64,000 bases of DNA from Lepus europaeus (GCF_033115175.1 NW_026909534.1:519701-583700); one strand, 5' to 3'; shown: positions 1-10,889, counted from the first letter of the stretch. Notes: a model not told the origin generated them from the letters alone. Program-made: numbers and translations.

Positions 1-182
1 GCTTCTTTTGGGTCTCCTGAGCAGGTGCAGGGGCCCAGGGATTTGGATCATCTTTTACTGCTTTCCCAGGTCATAGCAGAGAGCTGAGTCAGAAGTGTAG
101 CAGCCAAGACTTGAACCAGTGACCATATGGGATGTTAGCACTTCAGACAGTGGCTTTACCCACTACACCACAGTGCTGGCCC
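1..182 (-). mobile_element. C-repeat SINE, type A, cut by window edge
   Basis: Antisense SINE running from the middle of the element to its 5' end (complement of the GGGGCCAGCACTGTGG start, at about 182). The 3' tail lies outside the window. Confidence 0.85.
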
Positions 183-727
183 CTGGGCTAAATCTTACAT
201 TGATAATTTGGTATGGCCTGTGATGGCCCTTGGAAGAAACGTCCTTTGCTTTAGAAACTACAAACCAGAAACAATCATGGGTGGAAACAGTTTCACAGAC
301 AAGAATCACATGCTGACTATGCAGCAGTAACTCCCCAGGAAACTTTGGAAGGAGTAGCATTGCTACAAGGTATCTTAGCACAGAATGCTAAACTCAAAGC
401 CCTCACCCATGCCTATGTCTAGGAGAAAGTAAGAGTCACAATTCTCACTGACTTGAGTTAGGAAAGAGGGATGTTGATGGTCTGAATATTGATTAAAGAC
501 ATATTTTGCACCTTCCCTGGGTTCAAGAAAGATGGGAAAGGTATACAGAAATCTGTGTTACCCAAACTTTCTTTGTAGCTAGTCCATATCTCTGTTCCAT
601 TCATATGAAAACTAGCTATTCATCTTTGTTCTATAGATAAGACTGGAGAGTGTGATTTTGCACATTAAACACTGGCAAAGTGTTTTCAACATGTCTTAAA
701 ATGCTATGTCTAGATCAACTCTAAGGT
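183..727 (+). pseudogene. ERV pol remnant (RNase H) in otherwise unassigned sequence
   Basis: In the frame through 364-480 the translation reads AQNAKLKALTHA, then a stop, then VRVTILTDLS, then a stop. This resembles the gammaretroviral RNase H core, in which an AQ-x-AEL-x-ALT-x-AL helix is followed by a VNIYTDSRY-type strand carrying the catalytic Asp. The two blocks have the expected order and spacing. In-frame stops make it non-functional. The flanks 183-360 and 490-727 are AT-rich and I cannot assign them; they may be more of the same ERV. The match is by motif only. Confidence 0.4.
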
Positions 728-1070
728 TTTTTTTAATATAAAGATTTATTCATTTACATGCAAAACAGAGTTACAGAGGGAGAGAGAGAGAGAGAGAGGC
801 AGAAATATCTTCCACCTGCTGGTTTATTCCCCAAATGACTGCAACAGCCAGAGCTTGGCTGATCTGAAGTCAGGAGCCTGGAGTTTCTTCCAAGTCTCCC
901 AAGTGGGTGCAGGGGCCCAAGCACTTAGGCCAATCTCTGCTGTTTCCCAGGTATCTCAGCATGAAGATGGATCAGATGTGGAGCAACTGAAACTTGAACC
1001 TGTGCCCATCTAGGACACAAGCTAGTGAAGCAGGTGGTGGCTTTACCCTCCACACGATAGTGCCAGCCCC
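727..1070 (-). mobile_element. C-repeat SINE, type A, full length
   Basis: Antisense SINE with the tail at about 730 and the head at 1070. A SINE in the same orientation lies at the matching place in the diverged duplicate (6565-6880), so it predates that duplication. Confidence 0.85.
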
Positions 1071-1239
1071 ATCCACACTAAGCCTGAATTCATAACTCTA
1101 CTGCTGGTTTGGACTGGACATTTTCTGGCAGAAAGATTATTAATGTCTCTGGCTTTCATTATAGGTATAGAAATAGTAGTGTGTTCTTAGTTTCATTGAT
1201 ATAGAATGGTGATGCAACTGCAGGATAAAGCTGTGCAGA

Positions 1240-1565
1240 GGGGCTGGCACTGTGGCATAGTGGGTAAAGCTGCCACCTGCAGTGTCAGCATCCCATATGG
1301 GCACTGGTTTGAGTTTCAGCTGCTCCACTTCCAATCCAGGTTTCTGCTATGGCCTGGGAGAGCAGAGGAAGATGGCCCATGTACATGGGCGCCTGCACCT
1401 GTGTGGGAGACCTGGAAGAAGCTCCAAGGCTCTTGGCTTTGAATCAGCTCAGCTTTGGCCATTGTAGACATCTGGGGCATGAACCAGCAGATGGAAGACC
1501 TCTCGCTGCTTCTGCCTCTCTATAACTCTGCCTTTCACATAAATAAATAAATCTTTTAAAAAAAT
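1240..1565 (+). mobile_element. C-repeat SINE, type A, with target duplication
   Basis: Sense SINE flanked by the direct repeat ctgtgcaga at 1231-1239 and 1566-1574. The related copy at about 7020 is unoccupied at this point (gctatgcagaagctggc), so the insertion postdates the duplication. Confidence 0.9.
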
Positions 1566-1579
1566 CTGTGCAGAAACTG

Positions 1580-1990
1580 GCAGTGCAACACTTTGGGGTG
1601 CTCTGCTATGAGCTGCTGGTGGGAAATCCACCTTCAAGAGCATCTCTCACACTGAGACATACAAGACACATCCTTAAGGTGGATGTGAAGTTTCCTGTAA
1701 CAATGTCTTTGGGAGCCCTAGACTTGATATCCAGGCTTCTGAGATACCAGCCATCAGAGTGGCTGCCCCTGGCCCAGATCTTGAGGCACCCCTGGGTCCA
1801 GGCCCACTCCCGGAGGGTGCTGCCTCCTTGTGCTCATCCAGCTTCCTGAATCCTGTCTGCCTCTGTCTGCATTTGTGCAGGGAGCTCTCCTGGCTCTGCT
1901 AACTCATCTATTTTTTTGTGTGTTTCCTTTTTAAGATGCAAGATATAAATTAATAAAAGCTGAATTGTTTAGTACCAGCTGAAAAAAAAA
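1580..1990 (+). pseudogene. AURKC: AURKC processed pseudogene, 5'-truncated
   Basis: Retrocopy of the last part of an Aurora kinase mRNA. Translation from 1595 to the stop at 1847-1849 contains [13 protein letters not shown], then [44 protein letters not shown]. These are kinase subdomains IX-XI and the C-terminal tail. The LLRYQP and [19 protein letters not shown] wording fits Aurora C better than Aurora B. About fourteen residues after NPP are out of frame because of two compensating indels. The 3'UTR follows, with AATAAA at 1952-1957 and a poly(A) run at 1982-1990, and there is no intron. The N-lobe, catalytic loop and DFG motif are absent, so no kinase could be made. I find no clear target duplication. 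Parentage is by recall of family sequences. Confidence 0.85.
1952..1957 (+). promoter_or_regulatory. Fossil AATAAA polyadenylation signal of the AURKC retrocopy
   Basis: It lies about 25 nt before the poly(A) run at 1982-1990, the spacing expected for a copied mRNA 3' end. Confidence 0.75.
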
Positions 1991-2050
1991 TGCAGAGGAT
2001 CTCTACAGCTAAACCCAAGACTAGGAACTTTATTTAAAGAAATGCCTACA

Positions 2051-2363
2051 GGGATGGTGTTGTGGTGTACGAGGTACAATTGCCATCTGTGACTCAGCAT
2101 CCCATATGGTGCTGATTTGAGTCACAACTGTTCCACTTCTGATCCAGCTCCCTGCTAATGGCCTTGGAAAGCAATGGAAGATGGCCCAAGTTTTTAGGCC
2201 TCTGCATCCAAGTGGGAGGAAGTTTTGGCTCCTGGATTCAGATCAGCACAGCTCTGGTCATTGTGGCCAATTGGGGAGTGAACCAGCAGGTGGAAGACTT
2301 CTCTCTCTGCCTTTTCTTCTCTCTGTGTGTAACTCTTTCAAATAAATAAATCTTAAAAAAAAA
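2051..2363 (+). mobile_element. C-repeat SINE, type A
   Basis: Sense SINE at the same place as the SINE at 7122-7436 in the diverged duplicate. The preceding bases 'gaaatgcctacag' match the 'gaaacacctacag' before that copy. Here the 3' target duplication is missing, so homology between the two copies ends at this tail. Confidence 0.85.
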
Positions 2364-2930
2364 GAGTTGTATGTATACTTATTTCAGAATATCTGACTGA
2401 TCACCTAATGAAGATTTATCAAATTTATAAAATAAAAATCATCAGATTTATAATTTATACAAATTTATAAAATCATCAGATAGAATAAATCTGGTTTATA
2501 ACTGGTTGGATCACTCTAAGTGGATGGATGTTATTTCAAAATTAATAGGGAGTTTATTTTGACCAAATATTTTAAGCCCCTTTGGCATCCTTAACAGATT
2601 TCTCAGAATCAAGATTCTAAATTTTTTCACTTTGAGATTTCCAACAGGAACCCTTGATGTTTCAAAGGATATATCCTATCTTGTAGAGGTAATACCTGAT
2701 TATGCAATTTAGATTGTATGTGAAGTACTGTTATGAAATTATGCTCAATTTTAAATTATATTAATATAGATATACCATTGATATATAAATTTCCTAAAAG
2801 TTATATGTTTTAAAATCTGATAGTTCTGTTGTATTGTTATCAGTCATGATGGTTATCTTGATAAAAAGGAGAACCAGAGGACTAAGGAAGACAACAGGTT
2901 TGTAAAATCATTCAGTTTCTATCCTTCCTT
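2364..2930. repeat. AT-rich block repeated at about 28560-29080
   Basis: No coding potential. From about 2555 to 2890 the order of blocks (ccaaatatttt, cttaacaga, tcttgtagag, gaagtactgt, atgatggttatctt, agaggactaagg) matches that in the ERV-derived interval 28690-29055, with many substitutions. This suggests a piece of the same retroviral internal region. Confidence 0.45.
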
Positions 2931-3052
2931 TTAAAAATATTTATCTATTTATTTGATAGGCAGAATTCCAGAGAAGAAAAGACAGAGGGAGAGAGATCTT
3001 CTGTTGGTTCACACCCCAAAGGGACACAATAGCCAAGGATGGGCCAGGTTTC
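2931..3052 (-). mobile_element. C-repeat SINE, type A, 3' fragment
   Basis: Only the tail, the GA tract and the 'ggttcacaccccaaa' part remain, in antisense orientation. Confidence 0.7.
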
Positions 3053-3094
3053 AGTGATCATGTCTGCTTTATTAACAACCATGTATACTTTTTT

Positions 3095-3457
3095 TTATTT
3101 TTATTTTTTTATTTTTTCTTTTTTATTTTTGACAGGCAGAGTGGACAGTAGAGGGAGACAGACAGAAAGGTCTTCCGTTTTGCCATTGGTTCACCCTCCA
3201 ATGGCCGCCGCGGTAGGCGCGCTGCGGCCGGCGCACCACGCTGATCCGATGGCAGGAGCCAGGTGCTTCTCCTGGTCTCCCATGGGGTGCAGGGCCCAAG
3301 AACTTGGGCCATCCTCCACTGTACTCCCTGGCCACAGCAGAGAGCTGGCCTGGAAGAGGAGCAACCAGGACAGAATCGGTGCCCTGACCGGGACTAGAAC
3401 CCGGTGTGCCGGCGCTGCAAGGTGGAGGATTAGCCTAGTGAGCCATGGCACCGGCTT
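3095..3457 (-). mobile_element. C-repeat SINE, type B, with long target duplication
   Basis: Antisense and GC-rich with many CpGs kept, so young. It is flanked by the 19-base repeat acaaccatgtatacttttt at 3075-3093 and 3458-3476. Confidence 0.95.
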
Positions 3458-3476
3458 ACAACCATGTATACTTTTT

Positions 3477-3734
3477 AAAGGGCTGGCAGTGGGAGAATAA
3501 CTAATTCAGGGCAATACTAATTCTACAGGATGAAGCTGACATTGGCACTGCTATGCTTCTCCATTCAGCTTGAAGAGTAGATTTCCAGGTGGTCCTGGGC
3601 CACACCCAGGAGCAGTTTACCTGATTGGTGGTGGTTAGGGGAAATGCACTCAGGGATCCCATTGCCTGCCAGGAGGGAGGCCGTGGGGTCCCTCCTGGGA
3701 GGCATGGTGCACCATGCCCTTTCAACCTCCTGCA
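3477..3734. other. Unassigned stretch between two SINEs
   Basis: I recognise no gene, RNA or repeat family here. Confidence 0.4.
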
Positions 3735-3928
3735 TGGGCAAGGCAGGCAGTCTGAGAGGATCACCCATATCTCCCAAAAGGGTACAGGAGCCCAAACACT
3801 TGGCCATCCTCTGCTGCTTTCCCAGGTGCATTAGCAGGGAGCTGGATCAGAGTGGAGCAACCAGGACTTGAAGTATAACCCATATGGGATGCTGGCATCA
3901 TAGGTGGCAGCTTAACATGCTATGCCCC
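3735..3928 (-). mobile_element. C-repeat SINE, type A, 5' part
   Basis: Antisense; it keeps the middle and head (gggatgctggcatc...tatgcccc) and lacks the tail. Confidence 0.75.
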
Positions 3929-4172
3929 CTCTTTAGTTGCTTTAGTTGCTGTATGGGATGAATGTAAATGGCTCATGTCGATTAATCAATTTCATTTTAA
4001 CCATGTATATTCAAAGATTTGTGCCATCCATAATTTTGTATTTTCTAAAAACACTTGAAATCAGTTTAACAGAAAATATTCTTAAATACAGATCTTAGGC
4101 TACTTTAGACACTAATTTCCAGAATGCTGAGGGAAAGAAAAAAACTAAAAATCCCATTAAACTGCTAGTAGA

Positions 4173-4490
4173 GGGGCCAGTGCTGTGGCACAGTGGGTTA
4201 AAGCCCTGGCTTGATGCTCCAGCATTCCATATGGGTACCAGTTTGAGTCCTGGGAGCTCCACTGTTGATCCAGCTTCCTATTAATGTTCCTGAGAAAGCA
4301 ACAGAGGATGGCTCAGGTCCTTGGGCCTCTACATCTACATGGGAGACCCAGAAGAAGCTCCTGGATCCTAGCTTCAGATCAGCTCAGCTCCAACTGTTTC
4401 AGCCACTTAGGGAGTGAACCAGCAAATGGAAGTGCTCTCTCTCTCTCTGTCTCTGTCTCTCTCTGTAACTGTCTTTCAAATATATAGAAT
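4173..4490 (+). mobile_element. C-repeat SINE, type A
   Basis: Full-length sense copy (ggggccagtgctgtggcacag to tttcaaatatata). The tail is mutated. Confidence 0.85.
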
Positions 4491-4747
4491 TAGTTACATG
4501 AGAATGAATTAATCATATTTTTGGATTTCTATGCTTTTATTTAATTTTTTTTTGGTTCTGCATTTCAGTGTTTCATCTAGATTCAGGAAGATTTCTACAA
4601 TTTCTATTGGTTACTATACTTTAGTTCAGTTTTGTAAATAGATGGAAATTTTTACCTCTCCACCTACTTAATTCTTCTAAAATGCAAAACTTTTTTGATT
4701 TCTTGTGGCAATGTTATTGTATGAGCTCAGTAAGAATCCATTATCAG

Positions 4748-5072
4748 GGCCAGCACTGTGGCATAGCAAGCAAAGTCGCTACCTGCAGTGCTGGCATCCC
4801 ATATGGGCAATGATTCAGGTCCCGACTGCTCCACTTCTGATCTGGCTATCTGCTATGGCCTGGGAAAGCAATGGAAGATGGCTAAAGCCCTTGGGCCCCT
4901 GCACCAGTGTGGGAGAACCAGAAGAAGCTCCTGGCTTCAGATCAGCCCAGCTCTGACCTTTGTGGCCATTTCGAAGAGTGAACAAGCAGATGGAAGACAT
5001 CTTTCTCTCCCTCTTACCTCTGCCTCTTTGTAATTCTGGCTTTCAAGTAAAAATGAATAAATTTAAAAAAAG
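4748..5072 (+). mobile_element. C-repeat SINE, type A
   Basis: Full length, flanked by gaatccattatca and gaatctattatca (one mismatch), at 4735-4747 and about 5074-5086. Confidence 0.9.
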
Positions 5073-5086
5073 AAGAATCTATTATC

Positions 5087-5385
5087 ATCATACCACAATG
5101 TCCTTGAAAACATTAGCATAAACAAAAATTATGCACAGATATCTGGCATCATGAACTCCTAGCCTTGCAATTAGTGAATAGAGTTGTCCCTTCTTAGTGA
5201 ACCCCAAAACTTGAAAATACCAGATATTGCAGTTAAAAAAGAAAATATAAGCCTGTCTTGGATTCAATTTTTAACTTTCAGAATTTTTGGTTCAGACATT
5301 ATACATATTTCATGTAAGTAGTTAGCACACTGTAATACTCCTTCTTTCAGATCACAACTCTGTTCATTGTTTTTGTTTTATTTCA
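5087..5385. other. Unassigned AT-rich spacer
   Basis: About 300 bases with no recognisable feature. Confidence 0.4.
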
Positions 5386-5700
5386 AAGATTTAGTTTTTC
5401 ATTTATTTGAAAGGCAGAATTACAGACAAAGAGGGAGAGACAGAGAAAGAAAGGTCTTCCATCCATGGTATACTCCACAAATGGCTGCAATATATGGAAT
5501 GGGGCAAGGCTGAAGTCAGGAATCAGGAACTTCATCTGAGTCTTCCCCATGGGTGATGGGGTCCAAGTACTTATATCATCTTCTACTGCTTTCCCAGGTC
5601 CATTAGTATGGAGTCAAATCAGAAGTGACTCAAATTGGCACTCACATGGGATGTAGGCATCAAAGATGGCAGCTGAACCACTGGGCCACAATACCAGCCC
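5386..5700 (-). mobile_element. C-repeat SINE, type A
   Basis: Antisense and rather diverged; the head ends at 'aataccagccc'. Confidence 0.8.
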
Positions 5701-6507
5701 ATGTTCATGGGCCTGAAAACTTTCACTGAGGTTCATAAACATTTCCTGTGTACTTATATGATGTTAATTATGGTATTCTGCTATTCACTTGTAACCTTGT
5801 TCATTGTTTTAACATATAACTTCTGCATAGCTTATATGCATAGATGTAACTCAATTTGTTATCATCTTGTTGGTTTTGTTAAACACTTTTATTTTGAACT
5901 TTGGGCCTATTGAATGCCATACTTCTACAGAAGTACAATTCCCAGCAAAATAATCCTGGCTAGATACTTCAGGGCAACGAAGACTTCTGTATACGGAACA
6001 GATATATCTAAGTTTTGCAATGGACTACAGATAAAGTTAGCCTGAAGACCACTCCTAAATCTTCATTGTTAATCAAATGTGACTAAAAACATATTTACAC
6101 TGACATCTTCTCATCAAATGTTTCTATCTTGACATGGGTCTGCATGAAAAACCAGGTCAAATACAACTTTGCAACAAGAGACAGATAGAACATGATTGAT
6201 CAGCTGTGATTTCAGAAATAGATCTTGATCATAAGGAAGAAATAAAAGTCAAGATGTAGTGAGTCACTGGTGTGAACTCTAAAGCAAATTAGATAAAGCA
6301 AAGAAGCTATAAAGATTTTTAATGAATGATGGATAGTAACTGGCACAAAAAGACTCTGCTAGAACTACAATCTCTAGAGTGCCCTCCCATTTTGAAAAAG
6401 AGATAAGAACTAGATATGATACTTAATATTCTCACACCTAATGCTACATCTATATGCTATTTAAAATGATTGTCATCCTATGAGTCTGCTGTGTGGATTG
6501 CTTCTGA
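5701..6507. other. Unassigned AT-rich sequence
   Basis: A 70-codon open frame at 5701-5913 matches no family I know and its composition is that of the surrounding AT-rich DNA. I make no gene call. Confidence 0.35.
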
Positions 6508-6564
6508 ACTCAACATGTCTTAAAATGCATTGTCTGGCCTCATTCTAAGTCTTGTTTATTTTTG

Positions 6565-6880
6565 CTAAATATTTATTTTTTATTTGAAAGATTGCCTTAC
6601 AAAGAGAGAGAGGGAGAGACAGAGAGATCTTCCATCTGCTGGTTCACTCCCCAAATTGCTGCAACAGCCAGAGATGGGCCCACCGAAGTCAAGAGCCAAG
6701 AGCTTCTTCCAGGTCTCCCAAGTGGTTGCAGGAGCCCAGGACTTGGACCATCCTCTGCTCATTTCCCAGGTGCATTATCAAAGATGGATCAGAAGTGGAG
6801 CATCTGGGACTCAAACCAATGCCCATATGATGCTGCCAAGGCAGGCGGTGGCTTTATCCTCTGCACTAAAGTGGAAGCCC
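6565..6880 (-). mobile_element. C-repeat SINE, type A
   Basis: Antisense and inside the duplicated module, orthologous in position to 727-1070. Confidence 0.8.
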
Positions 6881-7121
6881 CATGCACACAAAGTCTTAAT
6901 CAGTGACTCTTCCTGGTTTTAAATTGAAAGTTTTCACTAATTTCTCTGGTTTCATTTGAGGTACAAAAATAGCATGTTGCATTTATTACTGATGTAGAAT
7001 GGTGATGCACCTGCAAGATAAAGCTATGCAGAAGCTGGCTGTGTAAACCTTCTATTTATGCAGAAGATCACTACAGCTAAACCCAGAACTAGGGAGTTTT
7101 TTCTTAAAGAAACACCTACAG

Positions 7122-7436
7122 CAGCTGCTGTTGTGGTGTAACAGGTGAAATTGCCAACTATGACTCCAGCATCCCATATGAGTACTGGTTTTAGTCTTGG
7201 CTGCTGCACTTCCAATCCAACACGTTGCTAATGGCCTTACAAAAACAGTGGAAGATGACCTAAGTACTTGTGCCCCAGCCACCCAAGCAGGAGACCATGA
7301 AGAAGCTCCTGGCTCCTGGATTTGGCATGATCAAGCTCTGGCTGATGCCACCATCTGGGGAAGGGAAACAGCAGGTGGAAGATCTCTCCCTCTCTCTCTC
7401 TCTATTAATTAATAAGTAAGCAAATAAATAAATTAA
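7122..7436 (+). mobile_element. C-repeat SINE, type A, with target duplication
   Basis: Sense copy flanked by aaagaaacacctacag (about 7105-7120) and aaggaaatgcctacag (about 7436-7451). It corresponds to 2051-2363. Confidence 0.85.
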
Positions 7437-7439
7437 GGA

Positions 7440-8490
7440 AATGCCTACAGCCTCCTCTCTTTTAACCCTTAAAATACCCTCACATTACCCCATAAATTTC
7501 ATGAAGCACTCTAGGCTCTCAATGTTATCTGGATAATTTCTCTTCAAATGCAAAAAAAATTGGTTGACTTTTCCAAACACCTTGTATTAAAGAGACTACT
7601 CATTGTTCTTCATCTGTTCTAGACACCTTAAAAATCAATTGACTATAGGTTAATGACTTGTTCTCTATTCTGCCCCATTGCTTAATGCATCTGCTTTAAT
7701 GCCAGTGATATGCTATTTTGACTACTATAGCCTTGTAAAATATATTAAGTAGTGTGACCATTCCAGCATTCTTCTTTTACTTCAATATTGACTTGACTAT
7801 TCATTATCCTTCACAGTTCTGTACAATTCTGGGGACTTTAAAATATTTTGTTAAAGAGGGGCTGGTTGGCACTGTGGTTTAGTGGGTAAAACCACCACCT
7901 GCAGTACCAGCATCCCATAAGCGTGCCAGTTCAAGTACCGACTACTCCACTTATGACTCAGCTCTCTGCTATGGTCTAGGATAGCAGTGGAAGATGGCCC
8001 AAGTCCTTGGAGACCTGGAAGAAATCCTGTTTCTTGGTTTTGGGTCAGCACCCTGCCCCAGCCTTTATGTCCATCTGTGGAGTGAACCACTGGATGGAAC
8101 ACTTCATTCTCTGTCTCTGTCTCTCTGCAATTCTTTCAAATAAATCTTTTAAAAAGTTTGTTAAAGAATAGCATTGAAACTTTGCAATTGCACTGAGTCT
8201 GTATATTGCTTTGGATAGTCAGAATATTCTAATACTATTCTAATTTAGGAATGTGAGTAATGTGTCAATTATTTCTATTGTATTCAATTTCTTTTATCAA
8301 CATTATAAAATATTCAGCATTCAGGTAATTATCGTCCTAGATTAAATTCATTCCTATATATTTATTTTTTCTGCTAGAATTTGTTTTTCAAAAAATTGGT
8401 TCTTAGGTTATATAAATTCTCTTAATTTTGTATTCTATAACAGCTGCAAAGAAAAAAGCATCTGGCAAAACAAACCCAGATTCATTATTT
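7440..8490 (-). mobile_element. Ancient LINE-1 ORF2 fragment, antisense
   Basis: The stretches 7700-7857 (actactatagccttgtaaaat) and 8168-8300 (ttgcaattgcactgagtctg, tattgctttggatagtc) read as the complement of the mammalian LINE-1 ORF2 3' half. The fragment is split by the SINE at 7858-8156. The flanks are too diverged to bound exactly. Confidence 0.65.
7858..8156 (+). mobile_element. C-repeat SINE inserted in LINE-1
   Basis: Flanked by the perfect repeat tttgttaaaga at 7847-7857 and 8157-8167. An internal deletion removes the 'gggcccctgcaccc' block. Confidence 0.9.
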
Positions 8491-8500
8491 AAAAATTTCA

Positions 8501-8844
8501 GCCGGCGCCGTGGCTTAACAGGCTAATCCTCCGCCTTGCGGCGCTGGCACACCAGGTTCTAGTCTCGGTTGGGGCGCCGGATTCTGTCCCGGTTGCCCCT
8601 CTTCCAGGCCAGCTCTCTGCTATGGCCCGGAAGGCAGTGGAGGATGGCCCAAGTCCTTGGGCCCTGCACCCGCATGGGAGACCAGGAGAAGCACCTGGCT
8701 CCTGGCTTTGGATCAGCGCAATGAGCTGGCCACAGCGGCCATTGGAGGGTGAACCAACAGCAAAAGGGAAGACCTTTCTCTCTGTCTCTCTCTCTCTCAC
8801 TATCCACTCTGCCTGTAAAATAAATAAATAAATAAATAAATAAA
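8501..8844 (+). mobile_element. C-repeat SINE, type B
   Basis: CpG-rich sense copy with a (TAAA)n tail, flanked by aaaaatttca at 8491-8500 and after the tail at about 8845-8854. It is the first of five same-strand SINEs in 1.7 kb. Confidence 0.95.
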
Positions 8845-8862
8845 TAAAAATTTCAAGAGAGA

Positions 8863-9190
8863 GGGCCAGGGGCTGATGCTGTGGTACAGCAGATTAACGC
8901 CCTGGCCTAAAGTGCCAGCATGCCATATGGGTGCCAGTTCTAGAACCAGCTGCTCCTCTTCGAATCCCCCTCTCTGTTGATGGCCTGGGAAAACAGTGGA
9001 AGATGGCCCAAGTCCTTGGGCCCCTGCACCCAAGTGGGGACCTGGAAGAAGCTCCTGGCTCCTGGCTTTGGATCAGCAAAGGTCCAACTGTTACGGCCAT
9101 CTGGGGAGTGAACCATTGGATGGAAGACCTCTCTCTCTCTCTCTCTCTCCTTCTCTTCTCTCTGTGTAACTCTATCAAATAAATCTCTAA
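8863..9190 (+). mobile_element. C-repeat SINE, type A
   Basis: It starts just after the previous element's target duplication. The tail runs into a (GA)n tract at 9195-9211. Confidence 0.85.
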
Positions 9191-9211
9191 AAAAGAGAGA
9201 GAGAGAGAGAC

Positions 9212-9530
9212 AGGGCCAGTGTTGCAGTACAGATGGTTAGGCCACTGTCTACAGCATCAGCATCCCACATGGTCACTGATTCAAGTCCCAGCTGCTCCAC
9301 TTTTGATCCAGGTCTCTGCTACTGTGCCAGGGAAAGCAGCAGTGGATGGCCCAACTGCTTACACCTATGTTGGAGACTAGTTGAAGCTCCTGGCTCCTGG
9401 CTTTGACCTGGCCCAGCCCTGCCATCAGTTGGGCATTCATTTGGGGAGTTGAACTAGTGAATGGAAGATCTCTGCCTCTCCTCTCTCATTGTAACTCTGA
9501 CTTTCAAATACTAAATAAATATTTTTTAAA
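9212..9530 (+). mobile_element. C-repeat SINE, type A
   Basis: Diverged sense copy abutting the GA tract of the preceding SINE. Confidence 0.8.
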
Positions 9531-9622
9531 AAGAAATGTATCTCAATAAAATAAAGGCCATAAATGACAAGCTCACAGCTAACACCACAGTCAACAGTGA
9601 AAATTTGAAAACTTTTCCTCTT

Positions 9623-9902
9623 AGGCAGACATTGTGGGATACTGGCTAAAGTCACCATCTAATGCCAACCTCTCATATGGCATTAGTTTGTGTCCCAGAT
9701 GCTCCACTTCTGATGAAGCTCCCTTTTAATGACCAGGAAAAGTCAGCAGAAGATTCTCCAAATGCTTGGGCCCCTGTAACCCATGTGAGTCCCAAAAGAA
9801 GCCTCTGACTTTGGGCTGGCCCAAGGCTGGCCATTGCAGCCATCAGGAATGAACCAGAGCATGGAAGATTTCTCTCTGTCTCTCCTGACTCCTTGAAAAT
9901 AT
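9623..9902 (+). mobile_element. C-repeat SINE, type A, short
   Basis: Inserted in LINE-1 ORF2 after 'acttttcctctt'. The tail is degenerate (ctccttgaaaatata). Confidence 0.75.
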
Positions 9903-9911
9903 AAACATTCC

Positions 9912-10230
9912 CAGGGCCAGCGCTTTGGTGCAGTGGATTAAAGCCCTGGTCTGAAGTGTTGGCATCCCATATGGGTGCTGGTTCTAGTCCAGCTGCTTCT
10001 CTTCTAATCCAGCTCTCTGCTGTGGCCTGGGAAAGCAGTAGAAGATGGGCCAAGTCCTTGGGCCCCTGCACCCAAGTGGGAGGCCCTGAGGAAGCTCCTG
10101 GCTCCTGGCCTCTGATGGCACAGCTCCAGCTGTTGCAGCCATCTGGGGAGTGAACCAGCAGATGGAAGATCTCTCTGCCTCTCCTCTCTCTGTGTAACTC
10201 TAACTTTGAAATAAATAAATCTTAAAAAAA
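9912..10230 (+). mobile_element. C-repeat SINE, type A
   Basis: Full length; its A-rich tail became the target for the LINE-1 3' end that follows. Confidence 0.9.
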
Positions 10231-10238
10231 GAAAAGAA

Positions 10239-10705
10239 ACACTTTGTGTTTCTGCGTGGGTACAAACTGATGAGATCTTTACTAATTATATACCGAATCG
10301 ATCTTCTGTATATAAAGATAATTGGAAATTAAAAAAAAAACCTGGTGTTAAATTGGAAATGGCATAGAAAATTAATTAATTTTTAAAAAAAATATTATGT
10401 AGGATCTCTGTCTTTAATGTGCTGTACACTCTTATTTAATGCTCTAACCAGTACTCCAACAGTATTTTTTTTTCACTTTGTGTTGCTATATGGGGGAAAA
10501 CTGTTGAAATCATTACCTAATATATACTAAACTGATCTTCTGTATATAAAGAGAATTGAAAATGAATCATGATGTGATTGGAAGGTGAGAGGGAACGGGA
10601 AAGGGGAGGGTTGTGGGTGGGAGGGAAGTTTTGGGAGGGGGAAGCCATTGTAACCCATAAGCTGTACTTTGGAAATTTATATTCATTAAATAAAAGTTTA
10701 ATAAT
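10239..10705 (+). mobile_element. LINE-1 3' end (3'UTR), 5'-truncated
   Basis: It shows the lagomorph LINE-1 3'UTR pattern: two related units each ending gatcttctgtatataaag (about 10239-10325 and 10475-10552), then the G-rich tract at 10578-10645, then 'gctgtactttggaaattt' and 'tattcattaaataaaagttt'. It is flanked by aaaagaaaagaaa on both sides (about 10226-10238 and 10706-10718). The organisation is the same as in 59503-59994. Confidence 0.85.
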
Positions 10706-10889
10706 AAAAGAAAAGAAAAACATTTCCTATAACAACAAAAAAATACAAGGATGTCTACTCTCATCACCTCAATTGTGTATAGGACTGAAACATCTAGTGG
10801 GAGCAAATAGTGACAAAAAGAAATAAAACTGGAACTTAGTTATTTAGAAAACCCTAATGATTCCATGAGAGGCTATTCATTGTCCTGAA

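Larger units (their letters stand above)
6508..7450 (+). repeat. Second copy of the duplicated module at 680-2365
   Basis: Matching blocks in order are tcaacatgtcttaaaatg (685 and 6512), an antisense SINE, gtagaatggtgatgca (1202 and 6997), gcagaa-ctggc (1571 and 7028), tctacagctaaaccc or its variant (about 2004 and 7073), and a sense SINE. This copy lacks the SINE at 1240-1565 and the AURKC retrocopy. Divergence is high, so the duplication is old. Confidence 0.6.

Noticed and set aside
1568-1849. Small active kinase gene
   Set aside because: Lacks the nucleotide-binding lobe and catalytic loop, has local frameshifts and ends in a copied poly(A): a truncated retrocopy.
8501-8600. tRNA gene in SINE heads
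   Set aside because: C-repeat heads derive from a tRNA promoter and keep box-like sequences (for example ggttctagtc), but no cloverleaf with an acceptor stem can be drawn.
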